A DNA stretch of 64,000 nucleotides, taken from Schizophyllum amplum (Eukaryota > Basidiomycota > Agaricomycetes > Agaricales > Schizophyllaceae). Under the pieces are notes generated by a model that did not search any database, was not told the origin of the DNA, and saw only the letters and a list, made by a program, of their open reading frames with translations. Positions within the stretch are counted from its first letter, which is position 1; every line of letters starts with the position of its first letter. The stretch is taken from contig VDMD01000064.1 in assembly GCA_007026445.1 (NCBI GenBank), positions 78,820-142,819 on the forward strand, given 5' to 3'. Positions 27,746 through 41,914 of the stretch are shown here, piece by piece. Position numbers and translations under genes: made by a program.

Positions 27746-30700
27746 CTAGCGTCCGTACGAAACGGAGGGAATGTGGTACGCCGCTGGGTGGGTCATCAGC
27801 GCGTGCTGCTGCAAGTGCTGGTGCGGATGGCCCTGACGATGAGCATGCGCCTGCGGGTGCTGAGAATACGCAGCTGCAGGCATAGATGGCGCCATCGCAA
27901 GCGACTGAGGCTGCGACTGGGGGTGGTGATGATGTGGCTGGTGTTGCTGCTGCTGCTGGTGCTGCTGCTGCTGCTGCGGCGGCGGCGGTTGCTGAGGTCG
28001 CTGAGGCTCCATGAACGGTACCACATCGACGAAGCCCGTGTCCCCAAACCCGATGTCCATAAACATCTGCCTCCAGTATTGTCTGATTTATACAACTAGT
28101 CAGCACAGCACCCCGAGAGAGGAAAGGAGCCTGCGCCGCACCGATCCATCTCCGACGCGTGTTGAGGATATGTGGCGAAGGGGGACAGGGCGTACCGAGA
28201 AGGATCTTCCATCGGTGTCGCGACGCCGGCCCTCACGTCGCCCATGTACTGCGCGTCCTGTAACGTCGGTACGACCGACGTTGGGTAGCGATTGTGCATC
28301 TCTGGCGACGCGGGCGGCTGCGGCGCTGCCATCGATGCGGAGTACATAGGGTGACCGTTGACCGGCGGCGGTAGGTTTGCAGGCGGCGCTATAGATGTAT
28401 ATCCTGATCAGATATCGATAGCGCAGCTAACATAAAGTGCTCGCTACCTTGTACGCGGGGGTCTACTGGCGGGGTGCTGTCATAGCGCTCCCTCTCGGTT
28501 TGACGAGCCCTGACCATGTCCGCCTGCAAGAGGCTTCGCAAAAACCGCGCATGATACTCGGTTCCTGTCGAGACGGACGACACTGCAGCATCGGCAAAGG
28601 CGTCCGCTGTCCTGGAAATGAGATTATGAATCTCCTGAGCAGTTCCGCCCAACAGCTGTGTCATGGTGTTCGGATTCCGGAGAAGCTAGCACCGTTCGTT
28701 AGCATGAACCCATGATGGCCGGCAAATTGACCATACCTTCAGCAGAAATACGGCAGCGTATGCAGTCATGACGGTGATGGAGTCCTGGCCATAACGCTAA
28801 ATCAAACGTTAAATCGATGAAAGTTTACGACACAGATAGATGGCCTTACAAGCATGTTGGTGGACGCGAAGTCCTGCGAGATGATCTTGAGCGAATCAAG
28901 CCCGCTTGTGCAGCAAGCCGACAGGGTTTGCAAGCTTGGAGCGGTATGACTCCCCTGCAAGATAGCGGTCAGTAGGCGTCTGTAGAACAAGCAAATCACG
29001 AATTACAGGCATCATCGACTCCTGCAACCCGAAAGAATTGAGGAAAAGCCGGACGTAGAGCCGGAAGAAGTTGACGAAAGAAAAATGAAACGGGTCTCCG
29101 TTCGCTGAGGGGAAAAAGAAAATCAGAGGGTTGAATGACAAGGTGGACAATGGACCCACCGCGCCGTAGCTCGTACTGCCAGTGTTCGGACCACTGCGTC
29201 AACTTGCCGTTGCAGTTCTTCAACACCATCTCGTAGTTGACGTCCGTATGAGCACCATGAGAGCCTCCCCCCTTGTTGTTGTACAACATCTCCGTCGTCT
29301 CAGACTGGGCCCGTCAGTCGTTTGAGTCAATAGAAAATGGCCACAACGCACCGCCAGACGCCTGAGTTGGACAAACGCCGATACGATCACGTCGGATGGG
29401 CGTAGAGGGCCGACAGCCTCGTCATGCCATGTCGCCGAGTTGCGAATAAACTCATCGTCGGGTAACATATAGTGCCTGCCTGTCTGTGTGCTCAGGCTCC
29501 TGTCATGCACGAAGAGCACGAGGTAGGTGCGCTCCCGGTTACGGCGCTCCAGCAGCTGGAAGTCCGCCTCATGCGGTGGCCGATGACGAATGTACCGATT
29601 GAGTCCGAGCTCGACGGCCATACGACATGCCTATGTAACATCGGCGGAAGAGGGCATCAGATTTTGGCAATATTGCGGTGACGCCAAAAGTACTCACGTA
29701 GCCGATGTAGGTCCAGGTGCGCTGATAGAAGGCAACAGTGAGCGGGGCTCCTATGTGGAATGAATGAGCTGCCGCGTACCGTGTCATCTGGCTCCCTCCA
29801 GTACGTGAGGCAGGCGAAGGCTTGGATTACCTCGACGCGCTTCCAGCCGTTCGCAAAGGCCTTGACGGCAAACTCTTGCGCCAGCTTTTGCACATCCTTG
29901 TACTTGTCGGGTTTGAAGAATTTGCAACCGGCCATCAACATCGTCGTGAACAAGAAGGGACACCGACTCCGGACATAGCTGACAGTATGCAATGCCGGGT
30001 CAAAGAGGTTGATGAAGGGGTTCAGACGAAGATAGAACATCTCGAAGACGACATGAGCTTGCTTTTCGTCGAGAATTCCGGCTGCCACAGGATCTTGAAG
30101 CGTGTCGGCCAAAGGAGGGAGACGCGGAGGAGGACTGAACGCGTCTGGACGTGACGTAGGAGATCCCGCTGCGCTCGGGGCGCCCTGGTCCGGATTGAGT
30201 ATAGTGCTGAAGAACGACCGCTTGTTCTCCACGCTGATGAGGTTCCGGGGGAAGATGTTCTGGTTGGAACCTTCCGGGTCGTCCTCATCGAGGGCGCGGC
30301 TACTCGAGGCGAAAGAGGGATCGAGCGGAGGAAGCTGATTACCAGGGAAATGGGTACCGAAAGACGGATCGTCTTGGTGCGGACTGCGCCTTTCAGCCGA
30401 CGCAGAGAGGCCCTCCTGGCTGTGAGCTTTCTTGGCGCTATTGAGACCCTTCTCGAGACGACGGAGCATTTTGGACGCTTCCGACAGCCTTGACAAGTCA
30501 GAGCGGTGCGATAAGAGGAAATGAAGGACTACGCACTTGCTGCCAGGCTTGCGACCGCGGCGGTGTTTCTCGAAAACACATCTACATTGATCGGTTAGCA
30601 TGCAGGCATCGCAACAAAGCTGTTAGAACGCACTCGACATTCGCTCGTTTGCAGCGCATGCACTTCTCGCCCTCCTGTTCGGCGCCAACGCATTTCATCT

Positions 30701-30801
30701 GGGAGATGGATGTTCATGATGGCTCGATCAAAGCAAGAGGGTGTATGCACCTTTGCATTGCGGCATGTGTTACACGCGCGGGCACCACGGACGACGGGCA
30801 T
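27746..30801 (-). CDS. Zn2Cys6 transcription factor with fungal-specific TF domain
   Basis: The N-terminal binuclear zinc cluster is assembled from three exons: MPVVRGARACNTCRNAK, then MKCVGAEQEGEKCMRCKRANVEC, then FEKHRRGRKPGSK. All six cysteines are present in the Cys6 spacing. LSEASKMLRRLEKGLNSAKK resembles a linker and dimerisation coil. The middle region (VVFEMFYLRLNPFINLFDP, RTWTYIGYACRMAVELGLN, with the RYIRHRPPHEAD continuation) matches the fungal_trans regulatory domain. The C-terminus is Pro/Gln/His-rich with a polyQ tract encoded at about 27945-27985, likely an activation region. Expected to bind CGG-type DNA half-sites in the nucleus. The regulon is unknown. Confidence 0.87.
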
Positions 30802-31223
30802 TTTCCTGAGTCGAGACGCTCAGTGCGGTCACATCGATGAGGGGTAGAAAGACATACCCGGCCTTGGAGTCGACTGGAGCCGGGACAGTAGGAGATGCCT
30901 CCATCTGTGGACAATGGAATATTTGCAACTGCCGGGTTTCCAAAGTTCGGGGAGGACGGTGATCAAAAGCACGGAGACTCGAGAATGACCGGATCTGTGA
31001 CGACGATAAGTATGTGCGTTGGCGTCGGTGCGGGCAGCGAGGGCGACTGGCAAAGAAGACGAGCGCGGCGACGGCGGCGACGTCGAGCGCTGGCAGAGGG
31101 GAGGCGAAGAAGATGGAAGTGGAAGGCAAGCAGCAACGGACGCGCGCTCCGGCAAATAACCAAGAATTGTTTGGCGCGTCACATCGGGGTTTCATTTGAT
31201 TCGCCGGACGTAGCCGGACTCCG
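30802..31223. other. Promoter side of the Zn2Cys6 gene, no other gene supported
   Basis: About 420 bp between the regulator's start codon and the left target duplication of the hAT-type MITE. Short overlapping frames exist on both strands, but I see no credible coding exon or known site. Confidence 0.4.
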
Positions 31224-31231
31224 GCCATGTT

Positions 31232-31697
31232 AGGACCCCGGATAATGGGCGACGAGGTCAGTTCCGCGGACCCCCCTTTTTGGGTGCTTTTTGTCCGACA
31301 TTTTTGGGCCGGTTTGAGGGCTTTTTGTCCGACTTTTCCTCATACATTTGGTCTAGACCGGCCTTTTTGTCTGTCACGTGACGCGTAAATTCAATATTTC
31401 TCTCTCGGGAACTTCCGACGACTTGTTTTTTGCGCTGGGAAAGGTCCCGCGCGCGTTCAGGCGGCTGCAGGCGACTGCAGGAGGCCAACCGGTACTCCAA
31501 CTCTCCTATTCGGGCTGAAATCGGGCTTCAAATTGGCGGTAGTCACCCCCACACTCTACTATTTGTCCGACATTTGGGTTCGACGTTGCGAGCAATCTGG
31601 CCGTTTTGTCCGACAAAATATCCGACTTGGGGGGTCCGAAATCTCCAATTTTGTCCGACATTGGGAACTGCCTTCGCCACCTATTATCCGGGGTCCT
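31232..31697. mobile_element. hAT-type non-autonomous element (MITE), 466 bp
   Basis: A perfect 8-bp target-site duplication GCCATGTT flanks the element (31224-31231 and 31698-31705). The ends are 15-bp perfect terminal inverted repeats, AGGACCCCGGATAAT and its inverse, and similarity continues imperfectly for about another 20 bp inside. An 8-bp duplication with short terminal repeats is diagnostic of the hAT superfamily. There is no transposase ORF. The interior has five copies of TTTGTCCGAC, all on the same strand, likely transposase-binding subterminal repeats. A perfect duplication suggests fairly recent insertion. Confidence 0.85.
31290..31659 (+). repeat. Subterminal repeat TTTGTCCGAC, five copies
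   Basis: Exact copies at 31290-31299, 31324-31333, 31562-31571, 31605-31614 and 31650-31659: two near the left end and three near the right end of the hAT-type element, all in one orientation. A degenerate copy lies near 31362. Confidence 0.8.
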
Positions 31698-31705
31698 GCC
31701 ATGTT

Positions 31706-33815
31706 CCTTTCTTTCCATTGACTCCGTTTTTGTTCGCCTCGAATTCCCTCACATTCCAGCTATACCCCAGCCTATGGATAGATAACGGCATTTTCCCCAG
31801 CTAGGCAAACACGGCACCTGCACCTTCGTCTCTCCAGCAGCCCTGCTATCGCCTCATCACCCTGATTTTTGCCTGGACCTGGCCGTCCGATTACCATCCG
31901 ACGTTTTCATTTTACGATTGTATTCTTCGGTACACTACCGTGAGAGCAGCCTGCTCGCGCTTGTTGAGACAGTTGCGCAGTGGACTCCTGGGCACGCGCA
32001 GGGGGCATGGTGCGCTGATGAACTGGTGCGTCTGGGCAGGCATGCTGGGCTGCCCTCCAGATGAAGTTCAACTTGAACGGGACTTCTCCGGCGATCAACC
32101 CGCTCGACGCTCAAAAACACCGGACTTCCTGGGAATTTTGCCAATGATCCCGAGTGCCTGGCGCGGACCTGACTCGGACCGGACGCCGACTATTGTTCGT
32201 TTTCATCTGCGTATGCGCACCGTAGCGTACGAGAGCTCTCCCACCCTCTGGTCCGTCGTCTGATGATTGTCTACGAGGATCTGTTGGCGACTGTTTTGGC
32301 CCACGTCTTGGTTGATCGTCGAAGTTGCGTCGAAGACTCCACGGTTCGCCTCAAGTTTGCCTCGCGTTTCCACCTTGTTCGGATTCTCACTGCTCAGATT
32401 TCTGCCGCGCGTCGCCCTTACATACGCTTCAACAGCACCTATTCTTCTCCTCTTGCGATCAGACAATGCGATAGACCTTCCATTGAAGAGCATCATGCAA
32501 GGAGGTGATGGCAAAGGTGGCCTATCCCCTGTCGTCCTGTTTTCCGTGGTATAACCTCTTATAACACTTTTGTGGCTTGCAAGTGGCTTGGCGTACAGAC
32601 CCCTCGAGACCGCGGGTGATCATCGCAGTCGAACCTTCGCGTAGTTCAGGTTCTTCCACGCCGTTGTCGTTGTCAAGTCGTATCTGCAATCATGCCGTTC
32701 GTTCATGTCAACCCTGATTCACAAGGCGATGGATGAGGCTCCCGTTGAATCCGCTACACCCAGCGGAGCCTTGAAGAAGGCGATCGCATGACGATGGACA
32801 GACCAGCCAGGGAAGCGGCATCGAGTTTCGAAGCCGCAGCTTGTATGCAGATGCACAACCGAGAGTTCATGATTGAATGCTGAGGTCGTTTGACGTAGGA
32901 AGAGATAGGACGAAGAACAGCGGGGTAAGCGGGTAAGTAGCAGCGCGGAGTCGAAGGTTTGTGACGGCCGACACTGTATAAGACACCGCTCACGGCAAAC
33001 TCGCGACTCGATAGCCGGCGGAGACTGTACGGCGATGTTCGCTGTCCATGTAGAGGGGGTTTGACGTCCAGAAGAGCATCGGGCGAAGACGTGTGCGATG
33101 AGAGGGCCGGGTTCTTCAGATGACAGCCAACAAGACTCTCCAAGTTTTTGTGCAGTGATTGGATGCAGCCAAGGGGGTACGTACGAGATTTCTAACGTCC
33201 GCACCTTCAACAGCACCTCGGGCACGCGCTCGGTCAACTGACGAGCGTGCTAGTGCGGCCATGTGTGAAAAAGGAGAAGAAGCAGATGTCTGAGTAGCGT
33301 GTGCGTTCAAGGACGGCTCAAGGCCGACGAGGATGGGAGAGCAGTGGGAGACTGGCGCGCATGGCGTGCTCATGTCGCGTGCGGGTGGACGCCATGCAGA
33401 TTGGAGCATGCAAAGAATGTGGTTAGTGCTTTGAACTGCTTTCCGCAGCTTCTAGCACTAAGCAAGCGGCATCGAGAGTACGCACATACTGCAGTCATTG
33501 CCAGTTGCATTGTGTTCAGACTCCGTCGTCTTTAGTACAGTAGTAACGGCGAGCGGTGCGTTACAAAAAGCTGAGGTACGCCGTATTCCATGTGTAGAAG
33601 TGCAGCAAGTGGATAATCCATGTAGGAGCCTGGAAGGCTTTGGAATTTCCTTAGAGACTGAAGCAGAGTGGCTAGGACAGCAGAGGACGTGTGGACAAAG
33701 CAGAGATGTGAACTTGAACTTGCGGCATGGGCCGGTTTCCCACGTGGCGCTTTGCGTCTATTTGTCAATACCTTCAGCTGACTTCACCAACAACTTGTCC
33801 CCGACGCCGACGACG
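31706..33815. other. Long intergenic region upstream of CEF1, no supported gene
   Basis: About 2.1 kb. Frames up to about 170 codons exist (for example 32719-33237 on the minus strand), but none shows a domain, a consistent splice pattern or a credible N-terminus. Degenerate transposon remnants or a non-coding transcript are possible; nothing in the sequence proves either. Confidence 0.45.
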
Positions 33816-36565
<2,750 letters not shown>

Positions 36566-36791
36566 GTACCACGATGGTGTTTCGTGTAGTAGTATACATA
36601 TAGGACATGCGGCTATCCGTAGACTGTAGTACAGTCGTATACAAACCTGCCTCAAGCGCGTGTAACTCCTCAAATAGCATGAGAGTGAATGCCTCGAGGC
36701 AGGGGCCAGGCAAGATCAAAGACCCAATGAGCTCCTTTTGTTTTCCACCTTGATAACGAACCCCATTGACACGAACCCTGCACGACTCTAG

Positions 36792-37752
36792 ATGCCATAC
36801 ATCTCTACAACGACACGCGCGAGCGCACCTTCAGACGGACTCATAGCGGCGGAGATCGTGACGACGACGATCTTTCCGAGTCAGACGGCGTCCGCGGCGG
36901 CGTCGAGCCGCAACCACCACACGCAAGATGTACCCATCGGCGCCATAATTGGGGGCGTGTGCGCTGGGGCGGCGTTCGCGCTCCTCGTCACCGCCGCCTG
37001 GGTCCTGTGGGGGCGCTCCATCAAGCGCAAGCAGCGCAAAGAGCGGAAGCAGGCGGTACGTCCCCCCCCTTTCCCCGCGAGTGTGGTACGAGGGTATACT
37101 CATACTTTAAGCGCCACAGGCCATGGAGAAGCAGCTCCTGGACAACACCAGGCACAACGCTGGCCGCTTTTCCGCCCCTGCAGCGGGCTCGTACCGCCCG
37201 CTCTTTGGCCTCCCAGAGACGCGGAAGATCAAGTTCGCGCCGGTGTCGACGGAGAAGGCGCATTCCCCGACTGTGGCCGTCCGTCCCCCCACGCCCCCTC
37301 CCAAGCCAGCAGCACCCCTCTGTGGCGACGATGCTCAGGACACGCCACGGTCCTCCGAGGACGCGCCACCGTACGAAGCCCACGATTCGCACGGTCACAA
37401 CTCGAACGAGACTGGCGCGTTGCTGCCTCCGCGCCCTCCTCGTACTCCCCGAACTAGCACGCCGCCCCCGCTGCGCAACACGAAGGCCTCACGCGATCTC
37501 GCGGCCGACGCCAAAGAGGTGCCGCGTCAAAGCCTGCGTAGCAAAGCGTCCGCCGCGAGCTCAGCCTCCATGTACTCGACCGCGAGCGGGGAAACCCACC
37601 GGACCTCGCGCCTCTTCTCGCTGCCGGCTTGGGACCATGCTATATTGCACCCACGCTGGTCGGGGTCCTCATTCGCGGCCAACATGTTGCCAAAGCGGGA
37701 CCAGGCGCCAGACGGTGCAGCAGACAACGCCAACATAGGCATTGCGCGGTGA
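36792..37752 (+). CDS. Single-pass membrane protein with long Pro/Ser-rich cytosolic tail
   Basis: Two exons. Exon 1 has a Thr/Ser-rich segment (MPYISTTTRASAPSDG), then a transmembrane helix (GAIIGGVCAGAAFALLVTAAWVLW) followed by a basic stop-transfer (GRSIKRKQRKERKQA). Exon 2 is a long disordered tail rich in Pro, Ser and Thr with PPTPPPKP-type motifs, ending NIGIAR. There is no obvious cleaved signal peptide. The layout resembles fungal plasma-membrane sensors or mid2-like proteins, but without a recognisable ectodomain I leave the function open. Confidence 0.65.
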
Positions 37753-37795
37753 AATGTGTGACGAACACTGGACGATACTGACGAACCAGACTCTT

Positions 37796-37858
37796 CTACC
37801 TTATTGCCTTATTGACGCCTTATTGACCTGATTGGACGACTGTTGCTTATTGACTTGT
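37796..37858 (+). repeat. Degenerate CTTATTGAC direct repeats
   Basis: TTATTGCC, TTATTGACGCC, TTATTGACCTG and CTTATTGACTTG follow each other in the spacer between the two convergent genes. It may be a simple-sequence expansion in the 3' UTR or terminator zone. Confidence 0.5.
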
Positions 37859-37940
37859 CCGCTTGCTTGTTATCCGTCACCAGACGCTTATTTGGACGAT
37901 GCATCTAGTCACGACTAGGACTACTGTAGCACTGTTGACT

Positions 37941-38619
37941 CTAGTATTGTAAACTCTTGAAAAAGTCCTGCATGATCGTCAGTTGACGTTGGGCATGTAG
38001 TACAATACGCAAGACTCACCCGCTCTGCTTGTGATACCGCGGTCTTGAAGCGCTCAACTTCGCGCCAGCAGTCTAGCGGCGTTGTAGGGTTTTTCCTGCA
38101 CTCCCAGTCAGCCAACATTATCCCGAGAACAAGCAATATCACGCACTGGTAACACGCAAGCACCCCGTCCGCGCCCGCCTTCACTGCCGGCATGTCCTTC
38201 AAGCCGCGGCGCTCCTTGAAGCGGTCCACCTTGGTGCGGATCTCGTCGAGGTCACCCATAAGCGCGGCGCTGCTCTTCACGCCGCCGGCATCGTCCGCGG
38301 CGCCAGCCATGCCGCGCTCGCGGTCGAGATTCTCCTTCTCGAGCGCGCGGGCGATCTCGGCCTGCACGTTCTCCTCCTCCGCACGCAAGCGGCCGAGCTC
38401 GGTGTGTATGCGGCTGCGGATGTGCTCGTCTATAGTCGCCTGGCGCTCGGGGGTGGGATCGGTGGACGCGGAGCGATCCGCGAGGGTGTTGACGACATCG
38501 CCGGAGAACTAAAGAGGTCAGCGACGACATACGGAGAGTGACTAGCAGCACACCTGTATTGGCGTCTCGTTCCGGAATATTTTCTCGGACGGCTCAGACC
38601 TGGATTGGCCGGCACCCAT
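37941..38619 (-). CDS. MIC19: MICOS subunit Mic19 (DUF1690/CHCH family)
   Basis: The start MGAGQSRSEP has the MGxGxS myristoylation-type N-terminus seen in Mic19/CHCHD3. Exons then give FSGDVVNTLADRSAS, a long charged coiled coil (RIHTELGRLRAEEENVQAEI), and a CHCH-like end. Splicing joins GVLACYQ to KNPTTPLDCW, producing a Cys-X10-Cys pair. The last exon adds DFFKSLQY. Mic19 sits on the intermembrane-space side of the inner mitochondrial membrane and helps hold crista junctions. The short length (about 180 residues) fits. Confidence 0.85.
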
Positions 38620-38759
38620 CGCGGTGGCGAGTGTAGGAGGGGAAGGGAAGTGATGACATCACGTGAATTCGATCATTCGCTATGGGTCCCGCATGCGTCA
38701 AGGTGAAGTTCAACTTGTATTCAAAGGCTGGTCTTTTTATTGAGTAGAATTGACATAAG

Positions 38760-41565
38760 CTACTTCTGCCCTGACATTGCCATCGCATCAACAGCCTTCC
38801 CAGTTCGTTTGTCCTGCTGAATGTGACCATGTTCGAGCAGCCAATCCGGTTCAATCTCCGTCAATATGCGTATCCTGCAGGAGCGTCGATAAGCTACACA
38901 ATAGCGGGCGGCAATTCACATACTGTGTCTTCTTGGTCTCTTCCATCTCATGGAACAGCACCCAGCCCGTCCGTGGTTTACGTGTGAACAACACCGACGT
39001 TGGATGCACATGCAGCGTCTGTCGAAAAATATGAGCTTCACTCATCAAGTCTTCTCGCGCCAACATACCTGGTTCCCCCGCACAGACCTATACGTCCCGT
39101 CTGCCATCCACCGTGCTGCATTCCTGTAGTATCCAGACACCAAGCACTTCCGGAGCTTGACCGCATCGCCCTCGCAGCTCTTCATCGGAATGCCAAAGCG
39201 CTGCATGTACTTTTTCAACTGCGCCCGGATGGACACTGCACGCGACATGGCACGGAACGAGAGCGCATGCGATCGACACCACCCGGCGGACTTGCCGTAC
39301 CGCGTGAACGCATTGTACGCATTCAGCAGCGTAAGGTGGTCCTGGTCAAACGTCAGTCAATGTCCTCACAGACGCAAAGGCAGACTCACGCCCTCCTCTG
39401 CTGTGAATTTCCTCCGCTCGAGCTCTGCTAAAGCTCCAGGCGCGCCATCCGGGATCACAAATGCGTCCTGGTCAGTCAATTAGCCTATACTCCCCCTCTT
39501 TTGCCCCACAAGCCCACGCACCTGCACCGCTGTCATCGCTGCCACCGTCAAGACCTCCTCCCCGCACCCATACTCCCCCGCGCTAAACAACATCCTCGCC
39601 AACCCCACCTCCACCGGACACTCCGCCACCTTGGCGCCCGTCGCCGTCATCCTCCCGTCCTCCCCAATCATCCCCGTCGCCAGTAGCCCTTCCAGCGCGC
39701 GGAGCACGCTCTCCGCCGGCGGCGCCGTCACCCACTCAAACTTCATCACGTCGTCGATGCCGAGCGCCTTGAGCTGCAGCAGCGGCGTCGTCATGTCCGT
39801 GCGCGCGATCTCGGGCGGCGTGCTCAAGGGGAGGTTGGCGAACGCGGATTCGGGGTAGAGGCGGTAGCAGATGCCGGCGGAGGTGCGGCCGGCGCGACCG
39901 GCACGTTGTGTAGCGGATGCGACGGATACGGGCACCGTGGCGAGAGAGGCAAGCGCAGTTGTGGGGTTGTATGTGCGGATCTGAAGATATTGTGAGCGAG
40001 GTGTCGCTATTTACTCTAAAGTTCGGTCTACCTTGACAAAACCACAGTCCACAACATACTTGATCCCGTTGATAGTGACACTTGCCTGACAGCCCGTGAA
40101 TTCGACAATTGGTGAATGAACATTGCACTCACCTCGGCGATATTCGTCGATGCGATTACCTTCCTTGTTCCCGGCGCTGCTCTCTCAAACACAGCCATCT
40201 GCTCCTCCGTGCTCAGACCCGCATGCAGCGCTAGAGGCACCAGTTTGTCAGCCGTCCTGGGCAACATCGGCAGCAACTCCGACAGCTCCTCCAAACAGCG
40301 CTCAATCTCTTCCCGGCCGGTCAGAAATACGAGGATGTCTCCTGGACCATGCTGCAAGAGCGTCAGATCCCACTTGACACTACCAACACTCTGACGTGCT
40401 CGCATCCCACATACCTTCACATGAATATCCGCCACCACCTCCGCCGCCTTGCGTACATAGTCCGCGACCGGCGCGCGGAGATACGCGACCTCGACCGGGA
40501 ACATGCGCCCCTCGAGGCTCGCAATTGCGGCTTCGGCGTCACCCAACGGCGTATTGGCGCGGAAGTACTCGAGGAACGTCGTTGCATCCACAGTCGCGGA
40601 AGACACGATCAGGCGCAGCGATGGGCGCTTGCGTCGGATTCTGCGTGGCGTTCGATGAGTGAGCGGGACCGGAGGCGCAGGCGAACGCACGCAGCAGGCA
40701 TTACTTTTTCAGGACACCGAGCAGAAGGTCGGTGTAAACGCTACGCTCGTGCACTTCGTCGATCTATAGAATGTAGCGACCAGTGAGCAGGAGTTGACAT
40801 AGGATGGGTGGTGGGAGATTGAGCTCATGGGATACAGAGAAAGTCATCGAAGAGGTAGAAGGAATGGGAGGGCGAGGGCATCATGAGAGCAGTGTGGTAA
40901 ACTCACCATGATCACACTATACCGCGTCAGCAATGGGTCCACAAGCGTCTCACGAAATAGCATGCCGTCTGTCATATACAAAATCCGCGTTCTCTCCTTG
41001 TCGCTGACGTCCTCAAAGCGGATTGTATACCCGACCTGCGGTGCCATGAGATTAGCAGGTGGCACGAGAACCAGGCATCCCACATACCTCGTCGCCCAGC
41101 ACCGATCCCACTTCATTCGCAACGCGTCCTGCGACTGACGTAGCAGCTACTCTCCTCGGCTGCGTGCACGCAATAACGCGTCCATCCGCTGCCCATCCTG
41201 ACTCGTACAGGTATTGGGGAAGTTCTATAAATCGTCAACCTCCATTCACCCCAGAATCGGACCGATCCACTCACGCGTCGTCTTCCCGCACCCCGTCTGC
41301 CCAACAACAATTGTCACACCATGCGTTTCTATGCAATGCAGCAGCTTGTCCCCTGCAAATGGTCAGCCGGCCCGCAGGGTAAGGAAGGCTAAGCGATGAA
41401 CTCACTGTGCTTGTAGATCGGGAGGTGTTCCCTCTGCGCCTGGATGGACAACGACGCGTACGCCGGCGCGGACTGGATTACATTCCCCTCTGTCTCGGTC
41501 TCCCTGTCAAGGGAGCTGCCAGGCCCCGCAGTCCCAGGCTTCCAGAATTTGAGACCGCCCGACAT
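38760..41565 (-). CDS. DHX35: DEAH-type RNA helicase, DHX35 family
   Basis: N-terminus [20 protein letters not shown] resembles DHX35. Helicase motifs: [10 protein letters not shown]; Ia [18 protein letters not shown] (DEVH rather than DEAH); [33 protein letters not shown]. The winged-helix, ratchet and OB regions follow ([60 protein letters not shown]), then the short C-terminus ending MSGQK. DHX35 proteins are found with spliceosomal C complexes and are nuclear. The splice joins I checked keep the frame. TAG at 38760-38762. Confidence 0.92.
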
Positions 41566-41914
41566 GGTGGTGAGCGCGTCTGGCAAGATGGACTGGGCGC
41601 TTCGGCACGTCGGTCCGGAACTAGCAATAAGCACGTACAAGCAAACTGGCGCCACCCCGTTCGAACTTCCGACCCGCACCTTGCAGCGCTAATGAATAGT
41701 TATGCAGACTCCCTCTCCTTGCGCTGCATGTATATCGGATATACAGATACCGACTTCATGCGCGATACAAACTGCTCAAGTCTTGGTACAGCTTCGTTGC
41801 AGAACACTATGCCCAGACTTAAAGACGACACTGGGCAGTCAAGCGGTACGACGAAGTATGCTAAGCAGATATAGAGTACAAACTAGTGGAATGCATAGAA
41901 TAAGCGCTTCCGTC
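41566..41914. other. Spacer between the DHX35 start and the orphan gene's 3' end
   Basis: About 350 bp holding the DHX35 promoter and the downstream gene's 3' end. No additional gene or site was recognised. Confidence 0.4.

Noticed and set aside
32719..33237. 172-codon minus-strand frame
   Set aside because: No recognisable family, Ser/Cys/Thr-rich random composition.
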